From an uncultured Verrucomicrobiota bacterium (lineage in GTDB: Bacteria; Verrucomicrobiota; Verrucomicrobiia; Methylacidiphilales; UBA1321): a DNA stretch of 64,000 bases. Below the pieces are notes generated by a model. That model was not told where the DNA came from. It searched no databases and saw only the letters and a program-made list of their open reading frames with translations. Positions 8,784 to 17,320 of the stretch are shown here, piece by piece. Position 1 is the stretch's first letter. Each line of letters begins with the position of its first letter. The stretch covers positions 50,766-114,765 of the forward strand of contig CAIPBM010000171.1 in the NCBI GenBank assembly GCA_903863295.1. Direction: 5' to 3'. Both the position numbers and the translations under genes were made by a program.

Positions 8784-9737
8784 ATGCCCAAGGCAACGAA
8801 GCGCGATCATCCCAATAGTGTGATCCCCTTTCAGGATGCCTCTGGAAGCACGGTTGCACCCTTGAAGCATCAGCGGGTCATGCTTGATAGCCAGATGCTC
8901 GAATGGAGCGGTGTGGTGGTGGAGCGCGGTTCCAACGACGCTTTTCATCCTGTAGACGTGCGCGTCCCCTTCCATTATTTCGCACTGAATTGTCACGTAC
9001 CGCTGATTTACAAATTCAAGAATGAGAAAGGCCGGATGGAGACCGTGCGGATGGAAACAGGCCAGATTTGGGTTCATCCGGCCAATGTCCCTTTTACTCA
9101 CGCAGTCGATCAACATTCCGAATACCTCCTCGTTGCCATCGATCCCGCCAAGGCAGCCGCGTGCGTGCCCGACCAGCATAATAAGGGAACTTGGACGTTT
9201 CGCGGAAGCCGCACCGCTGATGATCCCAGGCTGAAGCTCCTCATGGAAACCCTGGAAGCCGAGGTAAAGAGCAAGGGCGAAAACGGGGTGTTGTTTTCCG
9301 AGACCATCGTCACCGCCATCAGCGCCCACTTTTACAAGAATTACGGCATACTTGGGCCGAAGCCCAAGACAGCACCGCGCCAGCTTTCACCCGACAAATT
9401 CGCCAAAGCCGACACCTATCTTCGTGCTCATCTCACCGAGGCCGTCAGCCTGAACGACGTAGCGAAGGTTGCTGGTTTGAGCCGATTCGAGTTTCTCCGC
9501 CAGTTCAAGGCCGTGACTGGATTCCCGCCGCATCAATACCTCTTAAACTTAAAGCTGGAGGAAGCCATGAATCGTTTGAAGCGTGGCAGCGAGATTGCAG
9601 AGGTAGCTTACGACTTGGGTTTTGCCGATCAGAGTCACTTCACCCGGCATTTCAAGCTGAGGTATAAAGCCACTCCGAAACAATTTCGTTCCAGTTCGGG
9701 AAGTGATGTAATACGGAAAAAGACGCAGCGTAATTGA
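8784..9737 (+). CDS. AraC-family transcriptional regulator
   Basis: A 317-residue protein with an N-terminal cupin-like sensing domain (about 30-190) and a C-terminal AraC double helix-turn-helix (about 212-312). The latter is clear from SLNDVAKVAGLSRFEFLRQF, the family link FPPHQYLLNLKLEEAM, and IAEVAYDLGFADQSHFTRHF with the final TPKQFR. It is transcribed away from the operon encoding the unknown protein, aldo/keto reductase, SnoaL-like protein and SDR, with 98 bases between the starts. That is the usual arrangement for a local activator. The inducer is unknown. Confidence 0.92.
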   Translation: MPKATKRDHPNSVIPFQDASGSTVAPLKHQRVMLDSQMLEWSGVVVERGSNDAFHPVDVRVPFHYFALNCHVPLIYKFKNEKGRMETVRMETGQIWVHPANVPFTHAVDQHSEYLLVAIDPAKAAACVPDQHNKGTWTFRGSRTADDPRLKLLMETLEAEVKSKGENGVLFSETIVTAISAHFYKNYGILGPKPKTAPRQLSPDKFAKADTYLRAHLTEAVSLNDVAKVAGLSRFEFLRQFKAVTGFPPHQYLLNLKLEEAMNRLKRGSEIAEVAYDLGFADQSHFTRHFKLRYKATPKQFRSSSGSDVIRKKTQRN

Positions 9738-9747
9738 TCGATACGCT

Positions 9748-10721
9748 CTAAGAAAGGTGGTCTGGAGAGGCTATTTGATCCTTCTTTTGGAGCAGTCCAG
9801 TAATTGCCGCATAAATGGTCCAGAGTGCGCAACCCTCCAACCTATTGTTAACATATAGGAATCGTCGACCAGGACGACCCGGCTTGGCAGGAGCTGTGAG
9901 CAAATCAATTAGAGCCATTCGACCTTCCAGATACGGATCTTTAACCTCCGTGTAAGGAGAGAATTTTTCCACCGCCTGTTCGTAGTTCCTCCCAGGCTTG
10001 AGCAGAAATCGGGCAGTCGCAAAGTCAGCGGTAAAGCTGTCGGGAAGCTGTAACTGCTCGGTTACGGGCGGCATGCGTGACCAACTGTTGAATGTATGGG
10101 CGAGACCATGCCGACGAAGGACTCTGAAATATTCCGCCTGTAGGAAATTCTGATTTCTGAGTTCAACCGAATAATTCCATCCCTTCGGCAACTGGGCAAA
10201 GAAGCCATCCAAAGCTTCGACGAATTGAAGTCCTCGTTCCCAATGCCCGGGATGAAAATGGCCGAATTCAAAAATGAGGGTGCCAATCTGGTTTTTGTAA
10301 GCCTCGAGGGGTCCGAGAAAGCTGGCGATGAAGAGATCTGCATCCAGGAAGCGTTCATTCATCGTCCCGGCTCGCTTTCCATAACGAGGCAAGTTGGGAA
10401 CTTCCGCACAGTGATGTCTTCCGTAACCTTGATCGACATCCGGAAATCAGGCGGTACGTGCGAGAAATAGCCATCCAGCATCTTGGCGCTCGGAAATTGG
10501 TAGAATCCCGCATCGAGGCACACCGTCTTGAAGACCTGGGCGTATTCATAGAGGCAGGTTTTATCAAACTTGGCTCGGGATAATTTCCCTCGGGTTCGAT
10601 AACGATCCTCGGTGTAAATCATACCCAGCCAGCCTTCATACTTCCAGGATGAGGTGCCGACGTGGACCCCCTTTTGCGCCAAACCCCTGATCGCTTCGGT
10701 CAGTTCGGCGCGAGGAAACAT
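9748..10721 (-). pseudogene. DUF72 (YecE-like) protein split by a one-base frameshift
   Basis: Two overlapping minus-strand frames together make one DUF72 protein. The first runs from the ATG at 10721 and carries the family opening VGTSSWKYEGWLGMIYTE. The second continues after the break with RYGKRAGTMNERFLDA, LIFEFG, the W-N-YSVELRN core and a C-terminal RRFLYVNNRLEGCA. The join is at the C-run complementary to GGG at 10396-10398: adding one base there gives the continuous family sequence KFPNLPRYGKRAG. The DUF72 fold is a TIM barrel of unknown function. This is either an inactivated gene or a homopolymer error. It lies convergent to the AraC gene, 10 bases apart. Confidence 0.75.
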
Positions 10722-10979
10722 TGTGATTATTGTTGGGCGGAAGTCACCGGGAGAAAATCCCAAAAAGTGACAAAAAATTTTGGCGCTGCGCACGTTGTTG
10801 ACGTTTAGCCCGCAGCACGAAGACACGCCCCCTCCGGGCGGTCCTGAGCCAGTCGGTTGACTGGACTCGTTTTGCCCACGGAAGCGCTGATTGCCTTTGG
10901 CATCGCTCCTACGCTCCGTCGGTCAAAAGGGGGAACCTGTATTTCCGGATAGTCGGGAAAGCAAACCCTAAAAACCAGC

Positions 10980-11615
10980 ATGTCCAAAATTAACTCTTCA
11001 AAATACACCATCAATATATCCATCGAGCTTCTTGCAACACGGCGCAGGTTGATACTGCGTTACGGTCCCAATGTCCAACGGCAGTGGTGGGAACTGGCAA
11101 GGACCGCCCATGCTTTTCGGAGCAATCAAGACGTTCAAAAGTTGTTGGCCACATTTCCCCTGACGGCCAGAGAATGGGATATAGCCCAACTGGCGCTGGA
11201 CCGGCTAGGGGCCGTCAAAGCGCCCACCATTATTTCGGTCGACGAAGCCCACTACTGCCGCGATTTAGTGACGACAATGCTCCTCTTCTCCCACACGGCT
11301 GGAACGCGCTGGGAATGGACGCGCGCCGTTTTAATCACGATGGCTCGCATCGATGCCTACGAATTCCATCCGCTTGAACCGCTGGATTCTACCGAGACCC
11401 CAGGTCGTGCCGAAGAGTGTTACAATCTCATGCTAGACATTATAGGGAAACACCCAGGATGGCTTTCGGTCGACTCGATTCACACCTACTGCCTGGAATT
11501 TGAAGACTACAAAGGTATCGACCCACGGATCCTTACCCTCAAAGCCCGGCTTGAGAAGCTATGTCGCAATTTTCACCAGCTACTAGAAGTCCTGAATCGC
11601 GATTCATGCCGATAA
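10980..11615 (+). CDS. Hypothetical protein, mostly helical
   Basis: A 211-residue protein with no signal peptide, no membrane segment and no motif I recognise. It looks mainly alpha-helical, with segments such as RQWWELARTAHAFRSNQDVQ, a central AHYCRDLVTTMLLFSH and a C-terminal helix RILTLKARLEKLCRNFHQLL. The frame has typical codon use and the ATG at 10980 is the only good start. It is an isolated gene between a minus-strand DUF72 gene and a run of minus-strand unknown genes. The 258-base gap upstream (10722-10979) holds no gene, only a short inverted repeat CCAGTC/GACTGG near 10850. Confidence 0.55.
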   Translation: MSKINSSKYTINISIELLATRRRLILRYGPNVQRQWWELARTAHAFRSNQDVQKLLATFPLTAREWDIAQLALDRLGAVKAPTIISVDEAHYCRDLVTTMLLFSHTAGTRWEWTRAVLITMARIDAYEFHPLEPLDSTETPGRAEECYNLMLDIIGKHPGWLSVDSIHTYCLEFEDYKGIDPRILTLKARLEKLCRNFHQLLEVLNRDSCR

Positions 11616-11693
11616 GCCCGCCCTGAACCAGGGTTCACGGCTTGTGGAAATTTGCGGCATCAGAAACATTCCAAGCTAATCGCTCCTGGTGCG

Positions 11694-12020
11694 CTAAATT
11701 ATCTTTGCTTGGTAAGTCAGCGAATGCCGTTTGAAGACCGCTGTCTGCGGATGTATCAATAGCCCCGCGAAAATCGATTTCACCCTCACCTCGGAAAAGT
11801 CGCGGTGCCATCGGATCTCAAACTTACCTCCGTCGAAAATAGCCGCCAAGGCGTTCCCCTTATAATCGTCCTCGTAAGAGATTTCATCCGCTTTCACCTC
11901 TGAGTGCTGACCCGAAACCGGAAAGACCACAATCCCGGCTTCATTAAGTGTGGCTTTATATTGCTCAAGGGGAGTGGAGGCCCATCGCTCCGCAAGATTA
12001 TCGGTTCCAACGAAGATCAT
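11694..12020 (-). CDS. Small hypothetical protein
   Basis: A 108-residue frame starting at an ATG preceded on its own strand by a GAGGG ribosome-binding-like sequence about 5 bases away. The translation (VGTDNLAERWASTPLEQYKA, VSGQHSEVKADEISYEDDYK, GKFEIRWHRDFSEVRVKSIF) has the balanced composition of a real protein and suggests a mainly beta fold. No known family recognised. It is on the same strand as the next genes but separated from them by 81 bases. Confidence 0.5.
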   Translation of the reverse strand: MIFVGTDNLAERWASTPLEQYKATLNEAGIVVFPVSGQHSEVKADEISYEDDYKGNALAAIFDGGKFEIRWHRDFSEVRVKSIFAGLLIHPQTAVFKRHSLTYQAKII

Positions 12021-12101
12021 TTAGCCCTCGAGTTAAACCATTCTCTCATCCCATGGGATGGACAGCTATTTCAATACCCTCGAAGAATAACGAGATGCTT
12101 T

Positions 12102-12701
12102 TCATTTCTCCTTTACACCAGAAGCTCCCAGCCCTCTACGACTCGGCCAATCGGGCGTCCAGGTAGCAGGCGTATGGGGAGGGGAAAGAGTGACTAATCG
12201 CCACGGCGACGGCACGTCATCTATTATCAGTCGCTCCAGTTGCTCACGCGTGCGTGCGATGTGAAGTGGTGCGATAAGAATTTTCCAAATATGTCCGAGG
12301 TCGCGGTCGAAACGGAGTCTTTCTGCCAGCCAAAATGTCGAACCCTCAAAGAGCGGCTCCATATCCTCGGTCAGCAGATCGCGGTAGGACAGAAGAGGTT
12401 CCAAAGATGGCCTGCCGATGCGGCGATGCGGGCGGGAAGCGTCGTGGGCCGGGCGACCTCGACACCAAAGATGTCGGGCCATATCCCGCAAGCGCCGTCG
12501 GTTGGCCGCTGTGTCCTCGAGGTCGGCAAGATACCGTCCCTTGGTGCCGAACCAAGCCTCATATTGATCGCCCAAGAGTCGGTGCCCCACAAAACCCAGA
12601 GAAAACTCGTAAAAAACGAAATCCTGATCATGAGCAGTGAATTCCCACCGATCTGCTCTTTTATAAAGAGCATCCTCGCTGAAACGTGGCAAGTCGCTCA
12701 T
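12102..12701 (-). CDS. Hypothetical protein downstream of metallophosphoesterase
   Basis: A 199-residue frame whose ATG overlaps the stop of the upstream metallophosphoesterase gene in an ATGA, indicating translational coupling. The first 60 residues (DFVFYEFSLGFVGHRLLGDQ, YEAWFGTKGRYLADLEDTAA) look like a compact cytoplasmic domain. The region after about residue 80 is rich in Arg, Pro and His, and the last 40 residues are low in structure, so a frameshift near the end cannot be excluded. No recognised family. Given the coupling, a role together with the phosphoesterase is possible. Confidence 0.5.
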   Translation of the reverse strand: MSDLPRFSEDALYKRADRWEFTAHDQDFVFYEFSLGFVGHRLLGDQYEAWFGTKGRYLADLEDTAANRRRLRDMARHLWCRGRPAHDASRPHRRIGRPSLEPLLSYRDLLTEDMEPLFEGSTFWLAERLRFDRDLGHIWKILIAPLHIARTREQLERLIIDDVPSPWRLVTLSPPHTPATWTPDWPSRRGLGASGVKEK

Positions 12702-13510
12702 GGGGCCGGTTCCAGTTGTTTTCCATCAGGCAGGACAAGTGTTTCGTTCCAAGGATAAGCGGTAACGCTGACTCGCTCGGGAAGGGAGGGCTCGTCGCCG
12801 GAAAATTTGAGGTCGATAACACAAAAATGAAGTTTTCGGAGCTCCTTCATAGAATCACCAGGCTGCCCCGCATTGATACACAAACTTCGCCCAATCTGGT
12901 CATGCCAACATTTGTTCGCAATCGGAGAAAAATGGTCATGTCCGCTAATGGTCAACCAAGGCTGATACCGTTCAATAGCCTCAGCCCATTCATCCACGCC
13001 AGTCATGAGTCCCTCTTCCGCACACAATTTTGTATAGGCCGGTGGCTCATGTAACAGCCATAGGGTGCGAGCCGCTCGCCCATGCTGTTCCAAAATTTGC
13101 GGCATCCATACCGCCGGGTCCATTTCGACATCCGGTTTTCCCATGAGGAAATATTCTTCGTTTCCGTAGGTGCACGGGAATCCAACCACTACTAACGGCC
13201 CAATCACCGTCGCGTCACCATGAGGAGTGTTAAGAGTACGTCCAGTTCTCATCCATTGCCGCGCAAACGGCTCCCAGTTTTCCATCTCGTGATTGCCACG
13301 GGCAAAGACCACTTCACAAGGCAGCGCCGCTAAGCGCGCGGCGCATTCACTTTCGGAAAGGTAGCCAGATCGCTCGAAGCCCCCGCACAGAAAATCTCCT
13401 ACCAGGCAGAGAACATCCGGCTTGTGAAGGCCTACCGCTTGTTCGAGCGCTTCGTACATCCACTTTCTCTGGTGGATGTCGGTAATGGTCAGAACACGTA
13501 CCCGTTTCAT
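12698..13510 (-). CDS. Calcineurin-like metallophosphoesterase
   Basis: A 270-residue protein carrying all five metallophosphoesterase motifs: D-x-H at residues 11-13, GDF at 38-40, GNHE at 72-75, a metal His at 154 (LLHEPP) and GHDH at 190-193. These bind two metal ions in the active site. The family cleaves phosphomonoesters or phosphodiesters; the substrate cannot be inferred. The start is the ATG whose A overlaps the TGA of the upstream exported-protein gene; a TTG one codon earlier is unlikely. The next gene overlaps its stop by four bases. Cytoplasmic. Confidence 0.9.
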   Translation of the reverse strand: MKRVRVLTITDIHQRKWMYEALEQAVGLHKPDVLCLVGDFLCGGFERSGYLSESECAARLAALPCEVVFARGNHEMENWEPFARQWMRTGRTLNTPHGDATVIGPLVVVGFPCTYGNEEYFLMGKPDVEMDPAVWMPQILEQHGRAARTLWLLHEPPAYTKLCAEEGLMTGVDEWAEAIERYQPWLTISGHDHFSPIANKCWHDQIGRSLCINAGQPGDSMKELRKLHFCVIDLKFSGDEPSLPERVSVTAYPWNETLVLPDGKQLEPAP

Positions 13511-14685
13511 CAATTGGCAGCCGTAATGGTCCAGATTGCGGTAGCGGGATCATAAACGGCCTCATCAATGTGGGTGACGGCCTGGCTCTTGTTGTCGCCC
13601 GGGCCTTTGTAGACAACGGTGGTCATGTAACTCTTCGCCAGGAACGAAGCACCACCCGATTGCGTTGATGCGTCTGCCACCTTCTTCAAGGATGCCTTGT
13701 CGCCGCAAGCCGCCGCCGGGACAAGCACGTCCAACTCCGTCACTCCATTGTAATTACTGTCCTCTGAATCCTTCGCCAGCTTGAGCACCACCTCCCGGCT
13801 TTTTTCATCCGAAAATAAGGCCGTCGCTGCAGCCGAACTATTATTTTTCCAGGCCAGGCCAACGCGCAACGCTGCATTGAGCTGAACAAATAAGGTCTGG
13901 GTGGAAATATCGGTATAAGGATCGGAAACGGTAGGTTTTATACGATTGCCCAAGACGGTGAAAATATCAGGAAGATGCTTGGCGATGACTGGATTACCGC
14001 TTTGCGCATAAGTCCTAATAAGGTCGACGTAGACGTGACCGTTCGGATAGTGCGCGTCGTTGGTCGTCAAATCGTTCAAAAATGAATCCCACTTGCTTTG
14101 TACCGCGGGCGAGGGATTTCGCGCCATCAAGGTCAGTAGGTAACCCGGTGCCATATCCGATTTTTTGTACGCCTCCGGAATCAGGTCCAGCTGAGCGACA
14201 AGAAAATCACTAACCCGTGCATCCGAGTCCCAGTCCACATGATCGACGAGAACCTCAAGGATGAGCGGATGGGCGTCGTAGGTTTTCAGGATTGCGTCGA
14301 GATCAGATGCCGTGGCAGTCCGGCTCATTGCTGTTTCCAATACCGACCGCTTCACCTCGTCGGCTGGATCGCGGGTTGCGTTCACGACATATAAGATGTC
14401 TCCCTTGGTTTGGTTGTAGCAGGCGAGGAGGTTTGCCATGCCCAGCGATTTAACCGTCGACGCCATGGGGCCGACTTCGCGCTGATCGATCTTCGGGTAT
14501 CCCTCGCCCTTCGAATCGAGCCACTTTTTTACCAACGAATTGACGTAACTATTCGCATCGTCGGAGGAAAGTCCCGGCCCAATAGATTGACCGTTAAAGG
14601 TGTCGACAGAAGTTTCCGGATCCGCTGCAGCTAGAATTCCTCCGGTGGAGGCGAGGATAATCACCACAAGGTGGAGCCATTTCAT
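13510..14685 (-). CDS. Exported helical-repeat protein of unknown function
   Basis: A 391-residue protein with an N-terminal signal peptide (MKWLHLVVIILASTGGILAAA, cleavage near residue 20). The body is helix-rich, with repeating segments such as MANLLACYNQTKGDILYVVN, VKRSVLETAMSRTATASDLD and LDAILKTYDAHPLILEVLVD. These resemble HEAT-like alpha-solenoid repeats without a clear consensus. Many Asp, Ser and Thr residues suggest a periplasmic location. It is the first of three minus-strand genes joined by a 1-base and a 4-base overlap (this gene, the metallophosphoesterase, the unknown protein). Function not assigned. Confidence 0.65.
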   Translation of the reverse strand: MKWLHLVVIILASTGGILAAADPETSVDTFNGQSIGPGLSSDDANSYVNSLVKKWLDSKGEGYPKIDQREVGPMASTVKSLGMANLLACYNQTKGDILYVVNATRDPADEVKRSVLETAMSRTATASDLDAILKTYDAHPLILEVLVDHVDWDSDARVSDFLVAQLDLIPEAYKKSDMAPGYLLTLMARNPSPAVQSKWDSFLNDLTTNDAHYPNGHVYVDLIRTYAQSGNPVIAKHLPDIFTVLGNRIKPTVSDPYTDISTQTLFVQLNAALRVGLAWKNNSSAAATALFSDEKSREVVLKLAKDSEDSNYNGVTELDVLVPAAACGDKASLKKVADASTQSGGASFLAKSYMTTVVYKGPGDNKSQAVTHIDEAVYDPATAIWTITAAN

Positions 14686-14700
14686 GGATAGCGCCTGGAG

Positions 14701-15021
14701 TTAGATTTTGTTCAACGACACGGCATATCCGTCATCGGTGAAGTCGAGGGAATCGCCCTTGCGGGTAAACACGGCCGAGCCCCCATTCGCCAAGTTGAAT
14801 ATAACCCGGTCATTAACAATCCGGTAGGTCGCAAGTGTTCTCCCCCAGCGCGGATCGGTGATGATGCAGTCGGTGCCGGAAATGAATTCGACCTTGTATT
14901 CGTAGCCCAGGGGGTTTTTCCCGGTATAGATTCCCGACAAACTCGCCGATTGCGAGCAAGCGCATAAGACAAAAACAAGGAGAAGCGCGCTAAGGCGAGA
15001 TACAAGGTTGGTTAGGTTCAT
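14701..15021 (-). CDS. Small lipoprotein
   Basis: A 106-residue precursor with a lipoprotein signal: a basic start, the hydrophobic stretch LSALLLVFVLCAC, and Cys at about residue 22 in a lipobox-like L-C-A-C. The mature part of about 85 residues is beta-rich (GIYTGKNPLGYEYKVEFISG, TYRIVNDRVIFNLANGGSAV), resembling small antiparallel barrels in envelope proteins. No family assigned. It lies 13 bases downstream of a second lipoprotein gene on the same strand and 15 bases before the exported repeat protein, so the three may be co-transcribed. Confidence 0.65.
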   Translation of the reverse strand: MNLTNLVSRLSALLLVFVLCACSQSASLSGIYTGKNPLGYEYKVEFISGTDCIITDPRWGRTLATYRIVNDRVIFNLANGGSAVFTRKGDSLDFTDDGYAVSLNKI

Positions 15022-15034
15022 TCATTCCTTTCGA

Positions 15035-15607
15035 TTAAATCACGAGGTAGTTCCGAATTTCCCGGGCGATTCGCTCGGCATCCATGCCGTTCCCTTCGAC
15101 GACGGCGGAGTGAAGGCCCATCTCGGCACCGGTATCGGCGGCGACGCTGCCAGCAACGGCAGCGGCACCACCTTGGGTGACCGCGAAACTGACGTTAATC
15201 TTGCTTTGACCGGCACCCAGCCCGACCAGTTCACGCATCGCTGCTGACCCCGGATCGACGTGGACGATGGCGACCACCACATTCCAGGAAGAGGAATCGC
15301 CGCTCGAACCGACGGATGTCGGAGCGATTTCTTTCAGCTCCGCGACCAAGTCTTTCTCAAGGTCGCTTTTAACCTTGGACTGAAGGCTACCCAAATCAGA
15401 TCCTTCAGCTTTCCAGGTTCCCTGGGAGACATCGATCGGCGCGACGTAAATGTGGTTGGGCGGTGAAAGCTTGGCACTGGCTTGAGCAGCACCGCTATCT
15501 GCGGTCGTATTCAAATGACCGCCCGCGCAGCCTACGAACGCTTCACAGAGAATGCCTAACCCCATCATGGCCCAGAAAGTCTTCACTTTAGTTGGCGACT
15601 GATCCAT
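15035..15607 (-). CDS. Lipoprotein, DUF4410-like
   Basis: About 190 residues from the ATG at 15607. The N-terminus MDQSPTKVKTFWAMMGLGIL ends in FVGC, a plausible lipobox. The mature part begins with a low-complexity linker and then NHIYVAPIDVSQGTWKAEGS, which resembles the DUF4410 pattern. It ends in a conserved-looking domain with VVVAIVHVDPGSAAMRELVG and an AERIAREIRNYL tail. The start overlaps the 3' end of the upstream receiver-domain gene by 20 bases. Proteins of this kind are envelope lipoproteins of unknown role. A later ATG at 15568 would avoid the overlap. Confidence 0.6.
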   Translation of the reverse strand: MDQSPTKVKTFWAMMGLGILCEAFVGCAGGHLNTTADSGAAQASAKLSPPNHIYVAPIDVSQGTWKAEGSDLGSLQSKVKSDLEKDLVAELKEIAPTSVGSSGDSSSWNVVVAIVHVDPGSAAMRELVGLGAGQSKINVSFAVTQGGAAAVAGSVAADTGAEMGLHSAVVEGNGMDAERIAREIRNYLVI

Positions 15608-15944
15608 GAAGAGGAGCAATTATTTCAATGAGTTCGCGGGCATGGAGAGGCTTGAACAACGCCCTGCGCACCAAAGGATGATCGAGCGATTCTTTGATTT
15701 GGCGTGGATAATAGGTGGCTATAAGTGCCGCCCCGCGCCAGCCCAGATCATAAGCCTTTCGAATGACTTCGAGACCGGTGGTTTCCGGCAAAAAGTAATC
15801 GGTAACCAAGATGTCTGCATCCTTGATGCGGGCTAAGGCCATTTCGGGATGGAAAAAGCCTGTCGCATCAAAACCCGCCGATCGTAAATTCCAGGCGAGG
15901 CATTCTGCTGCGCAAACTTCGTCGTCCAGGATGAAAATTCGCAT
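15588..15944 (-). CDS. Single-domain response regulator (receiver)
   Basis: A 118-residue CheY-like receiver with no output domain. The acidic pocket is D7-D8 (FILDDEV), the phospho-acceptor is D49 (LVTDYFLP), the switch Thr is T77 (LIATYYP) and the conserved Lys is K98 (LFKPLHA). All key residues are present, so phosphorylation by a histidine kinase is expected, but no kinase lies in the window. The gene is divergent from a small XRE regulator (98 bases between) and overlaps a lipoprotein gene downstream. It may signal through protein-protein contact. Confidence 0.88.
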   Translation of the reverse strand: MRIFILDDEVCAAECLAWNLRSAGFDATGFFHPEMALARIKDADILVTDYFLPETTGLEVIRKAYDLGWRGAALIATYYPRQIKESLDHPLVRRALFKPLHARELIEIIAPLHGSVAN

Positions 15945-16042
15945 AATTCGGAGAGTTGGCCTGTCATGAGTGAAACTGACTTAAAGGCTATTACGCTCCT
16001 AAAGAGCGTACTGCAAGCAGAAATTCCCGCCAAGATAATGGC

Positions 16043-16267
16043 GTGAACGAGCTACGCCGACTGGGAAAAAAACTCGCTGAATGCCGACGGGAAGCCAACC
16101 TCACTCAAGAAAAGGCCGCAGAGCTCGCGGGTATCACGCTGCGCTTTTACCAGGATCTGGAAGCTGGCAAGAAGGCTCCCTCGTACTTGACGCTTCTCCG
16201 ATTGGCGGGAGCCTATCGGATCAAGAGCTGGGACCAGTTGATCCCTCCTGCAAGCGGCTCAAAGTAA
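16043..16267 (+). CDS. Small XRE-family (Cro/CI-type) regulator
   Basis: A 74-residue protein that is essentially one helix-turn-helix of the Cro/C1 type: LGKKLAECRREANLTQEKAA, then ELAGITLRFYQDLEAGKKAP, then SYLTLLRLAGAY. The start is a GTG at 16043, with no better ATG in frame. Such solo HTH proteins are often local repressors or parts of mobile elements. It is divergent from the receiver gene. Target genes are unknown. Confidence 0.85.
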   Translation: MNELRRLGKKLAECRREANLTQEKAAELAGITLRFYQDLEAGKKAPSYLTLLRLAGAYRIKSWDQLIPPASGSK

Positions 16268-16444
16268 AGCCATCAGGGGCGAAAAAGCTGTTAGGCATCG
16301 CCCGGCCACCCCGCGCTGCGGTCTGCCTGGCCGGGTGATGCCCGAGAAAAATTCGGACTGAGGTTAATGTTAGCCCTTGAGCCGATGGCGCACGACGTGC
16401 TGGCGGTTCCATCTTGGGCTGCAGCCATTTTCATCGCCCTACCC

Positions 16445-16693
16445 ATGCCCAAAAAAATTAAACCATTACCAGGCGTTTTAACAAAAGCCTTGGAGATCAG
16501 AAAATACGATCACGCGATAAGCGTGCTCGTCGATATCGAAACCCTTGCCAAATTGCTCGAAGCCGTCGGCTCACGAATAGACGCCGAACCGCTCGATTCT
16601 ACTGTCGTAAGCATGACCGGTAACATGATTACTCGTCGTGCCGACGATCTTCGGAAGGTTTTGAAGACGGCCCATCAAATAGGCCAAGAATAG
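16445..16693 (+). CDS. Small hypothetical protein
   Basis: An 82-residue frame from the ATG at 16445 (MPKKIKPLPG). The frame is open back to 16367, but the added residues look like non-coding sequence. The protein is helical (VLTKALEIRKYDHAISVLVD, IETLAKLLEAVGSRIDAEPL) with a C-terminal RRADDLRKVLKTAHQIGQ. No family recognised. A hairpin lies 30 bases after the stop and probably ends the transcript. Confidence 0.5.
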   Translation: MPKKIKPLPGVLTKALEIRKYDHAISVLVDIETLAKLLEAVGSRIDAEPLDSTVVSMTGNMITRRADDLRKVLKTAHQIGQE

Positions 16694-16720
16694 CTTTTTC
16701 CCTATCAACCTTCGCCAAGA

Positions 16721-16751
16721 AAAGCGACCTTTTGCCGCAAAGGTCGCCTTT
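16721..16751. terminator. Hairpin terminator between convergent small genes
   Basis: GCGACCTTT (16724-16732) and AAAGGTCGC (16739-16747) form a perfect 9-bp stem around the six-base loop TGCCGC. AAA lies on the left and CTTT on the right, so it could stop transcription from both sides. It lies between the stop of the plus-strand gene at 16693 and the end of the minus-strand gene at 16789. Confidence 0.6.
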
Positions 16752-16788
16752 GATTGGAATAAAAAATGATTGGCCCTGCCTTATCCCT

Positions 16789-17070
16789 CTAACGGTGGCC
16801 TTGGCTATCCTTGGTACCCGACTTCGGCATTCGGCGCCACATGCGCTCAAGCAAAGCAGAGACCAGTTCGGTCGAGGGCGCCGTTACGATCGGGCCTGCG
16901 ATGGCCGGTCCAGCCAATGCGGCTGACATCAAACCTGGCGACGCAGGCGAACCCGTAAGAACATGCAGAACATCTGTGAGCTTGGCGATCGTCTCGGCAT
17001 TCAATTGCACAGCCGATACCTTTTCCGCAGATGTTGCGGAAGGGTTGCGCACAGGGGCTCGATGGCTCAT
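16789..17070 (-). CDS. Small hypothetical protein
   Basis: A 93-residue frame from an ATG at 17068-17070. It begins MSHRAPVRNPSATSAEKVSA and continues with AETIAKLTDVLHVLTGSPAS and a small-residue-rich middle (G, A, P, S), ending with ELVSALLERMWRRMPKSGT. No motif recognised. The opposite strand also has an open frame (16811-17188) of poorer composition; the minus frame is preferred because it has a better start and ends at the shared terminator. Confidence 0.4.
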   Translation of the reverse strand: MSHRAPVRNPSATSAEKVSAVQLNAETIAKLTDVLHVLTGSPASPGLMSAALAGPAIAGPIVTAPSTELVSALLERMWRRMPKSGTKDSQGHR

Positions 17071-17247
17071 GCCCCCTATATTAAAACATTTTTTGCCTAA
17101 GCTTTTTCGATACCCGAAAAAACTTCGAAAAATCTTTCGCGACAGTATTTGGCACCATTTTCCACCACTGGATTCGATGGCAAAATGAAAACGAGTGTTA
17201 GGACTTTTGTTAGGAGTAGGGCCTAAAAACGGCCCGTTAAAAGTCGG

Positions 17248-17270
17248 ATCTTCTTGATAATCAAGAAGAT
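17248..17270. repeat. Perfect 23-base inverted repeat
   Basis: ATCTTCTTGAT and ATCAAGAAGAT are exact 11-base reverse complements around a single central A. A one-base centre makes an RNA hairpin unfavourable unless the innermost pairs open, so a protein-binding or recombination site is as likely as a terminator. It directly adjoins the tRNA-like remnant. Confidence 0.6.
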
Positions 17271-17320
17271 GAGCGGGTGACGAGACTCGAACGCGCGACT
17301 CTAACCTGTGGAGGGAGAAC
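17271..17320 (-). other. tRNA-like 3' fragment (Gly-type), probably non-functional
   Basis: Read on the minus strand, the end of this stretch gives a T-arm-like GCGCGTTCGAGTCTCGT followed by CACCCGCT, the usual 3' half of a bacterial glycine-type tRNA with a GCGGGTG acceptor stem. One T-stem pair is mismatched, and the upstream 40 bases contain no matching 5' acceptor strand or D-arm. I therefore read it as a remnant and not a working tRNA. Such fragments mark attachment sites of integrated elements. Confidence 0.3.

Noticed and set aside
10850..10865. CCAGTC/GACTGG inverted repeat
   Set aside because: Six-base stem with a four-base loop and no associated signal; expected by chance.
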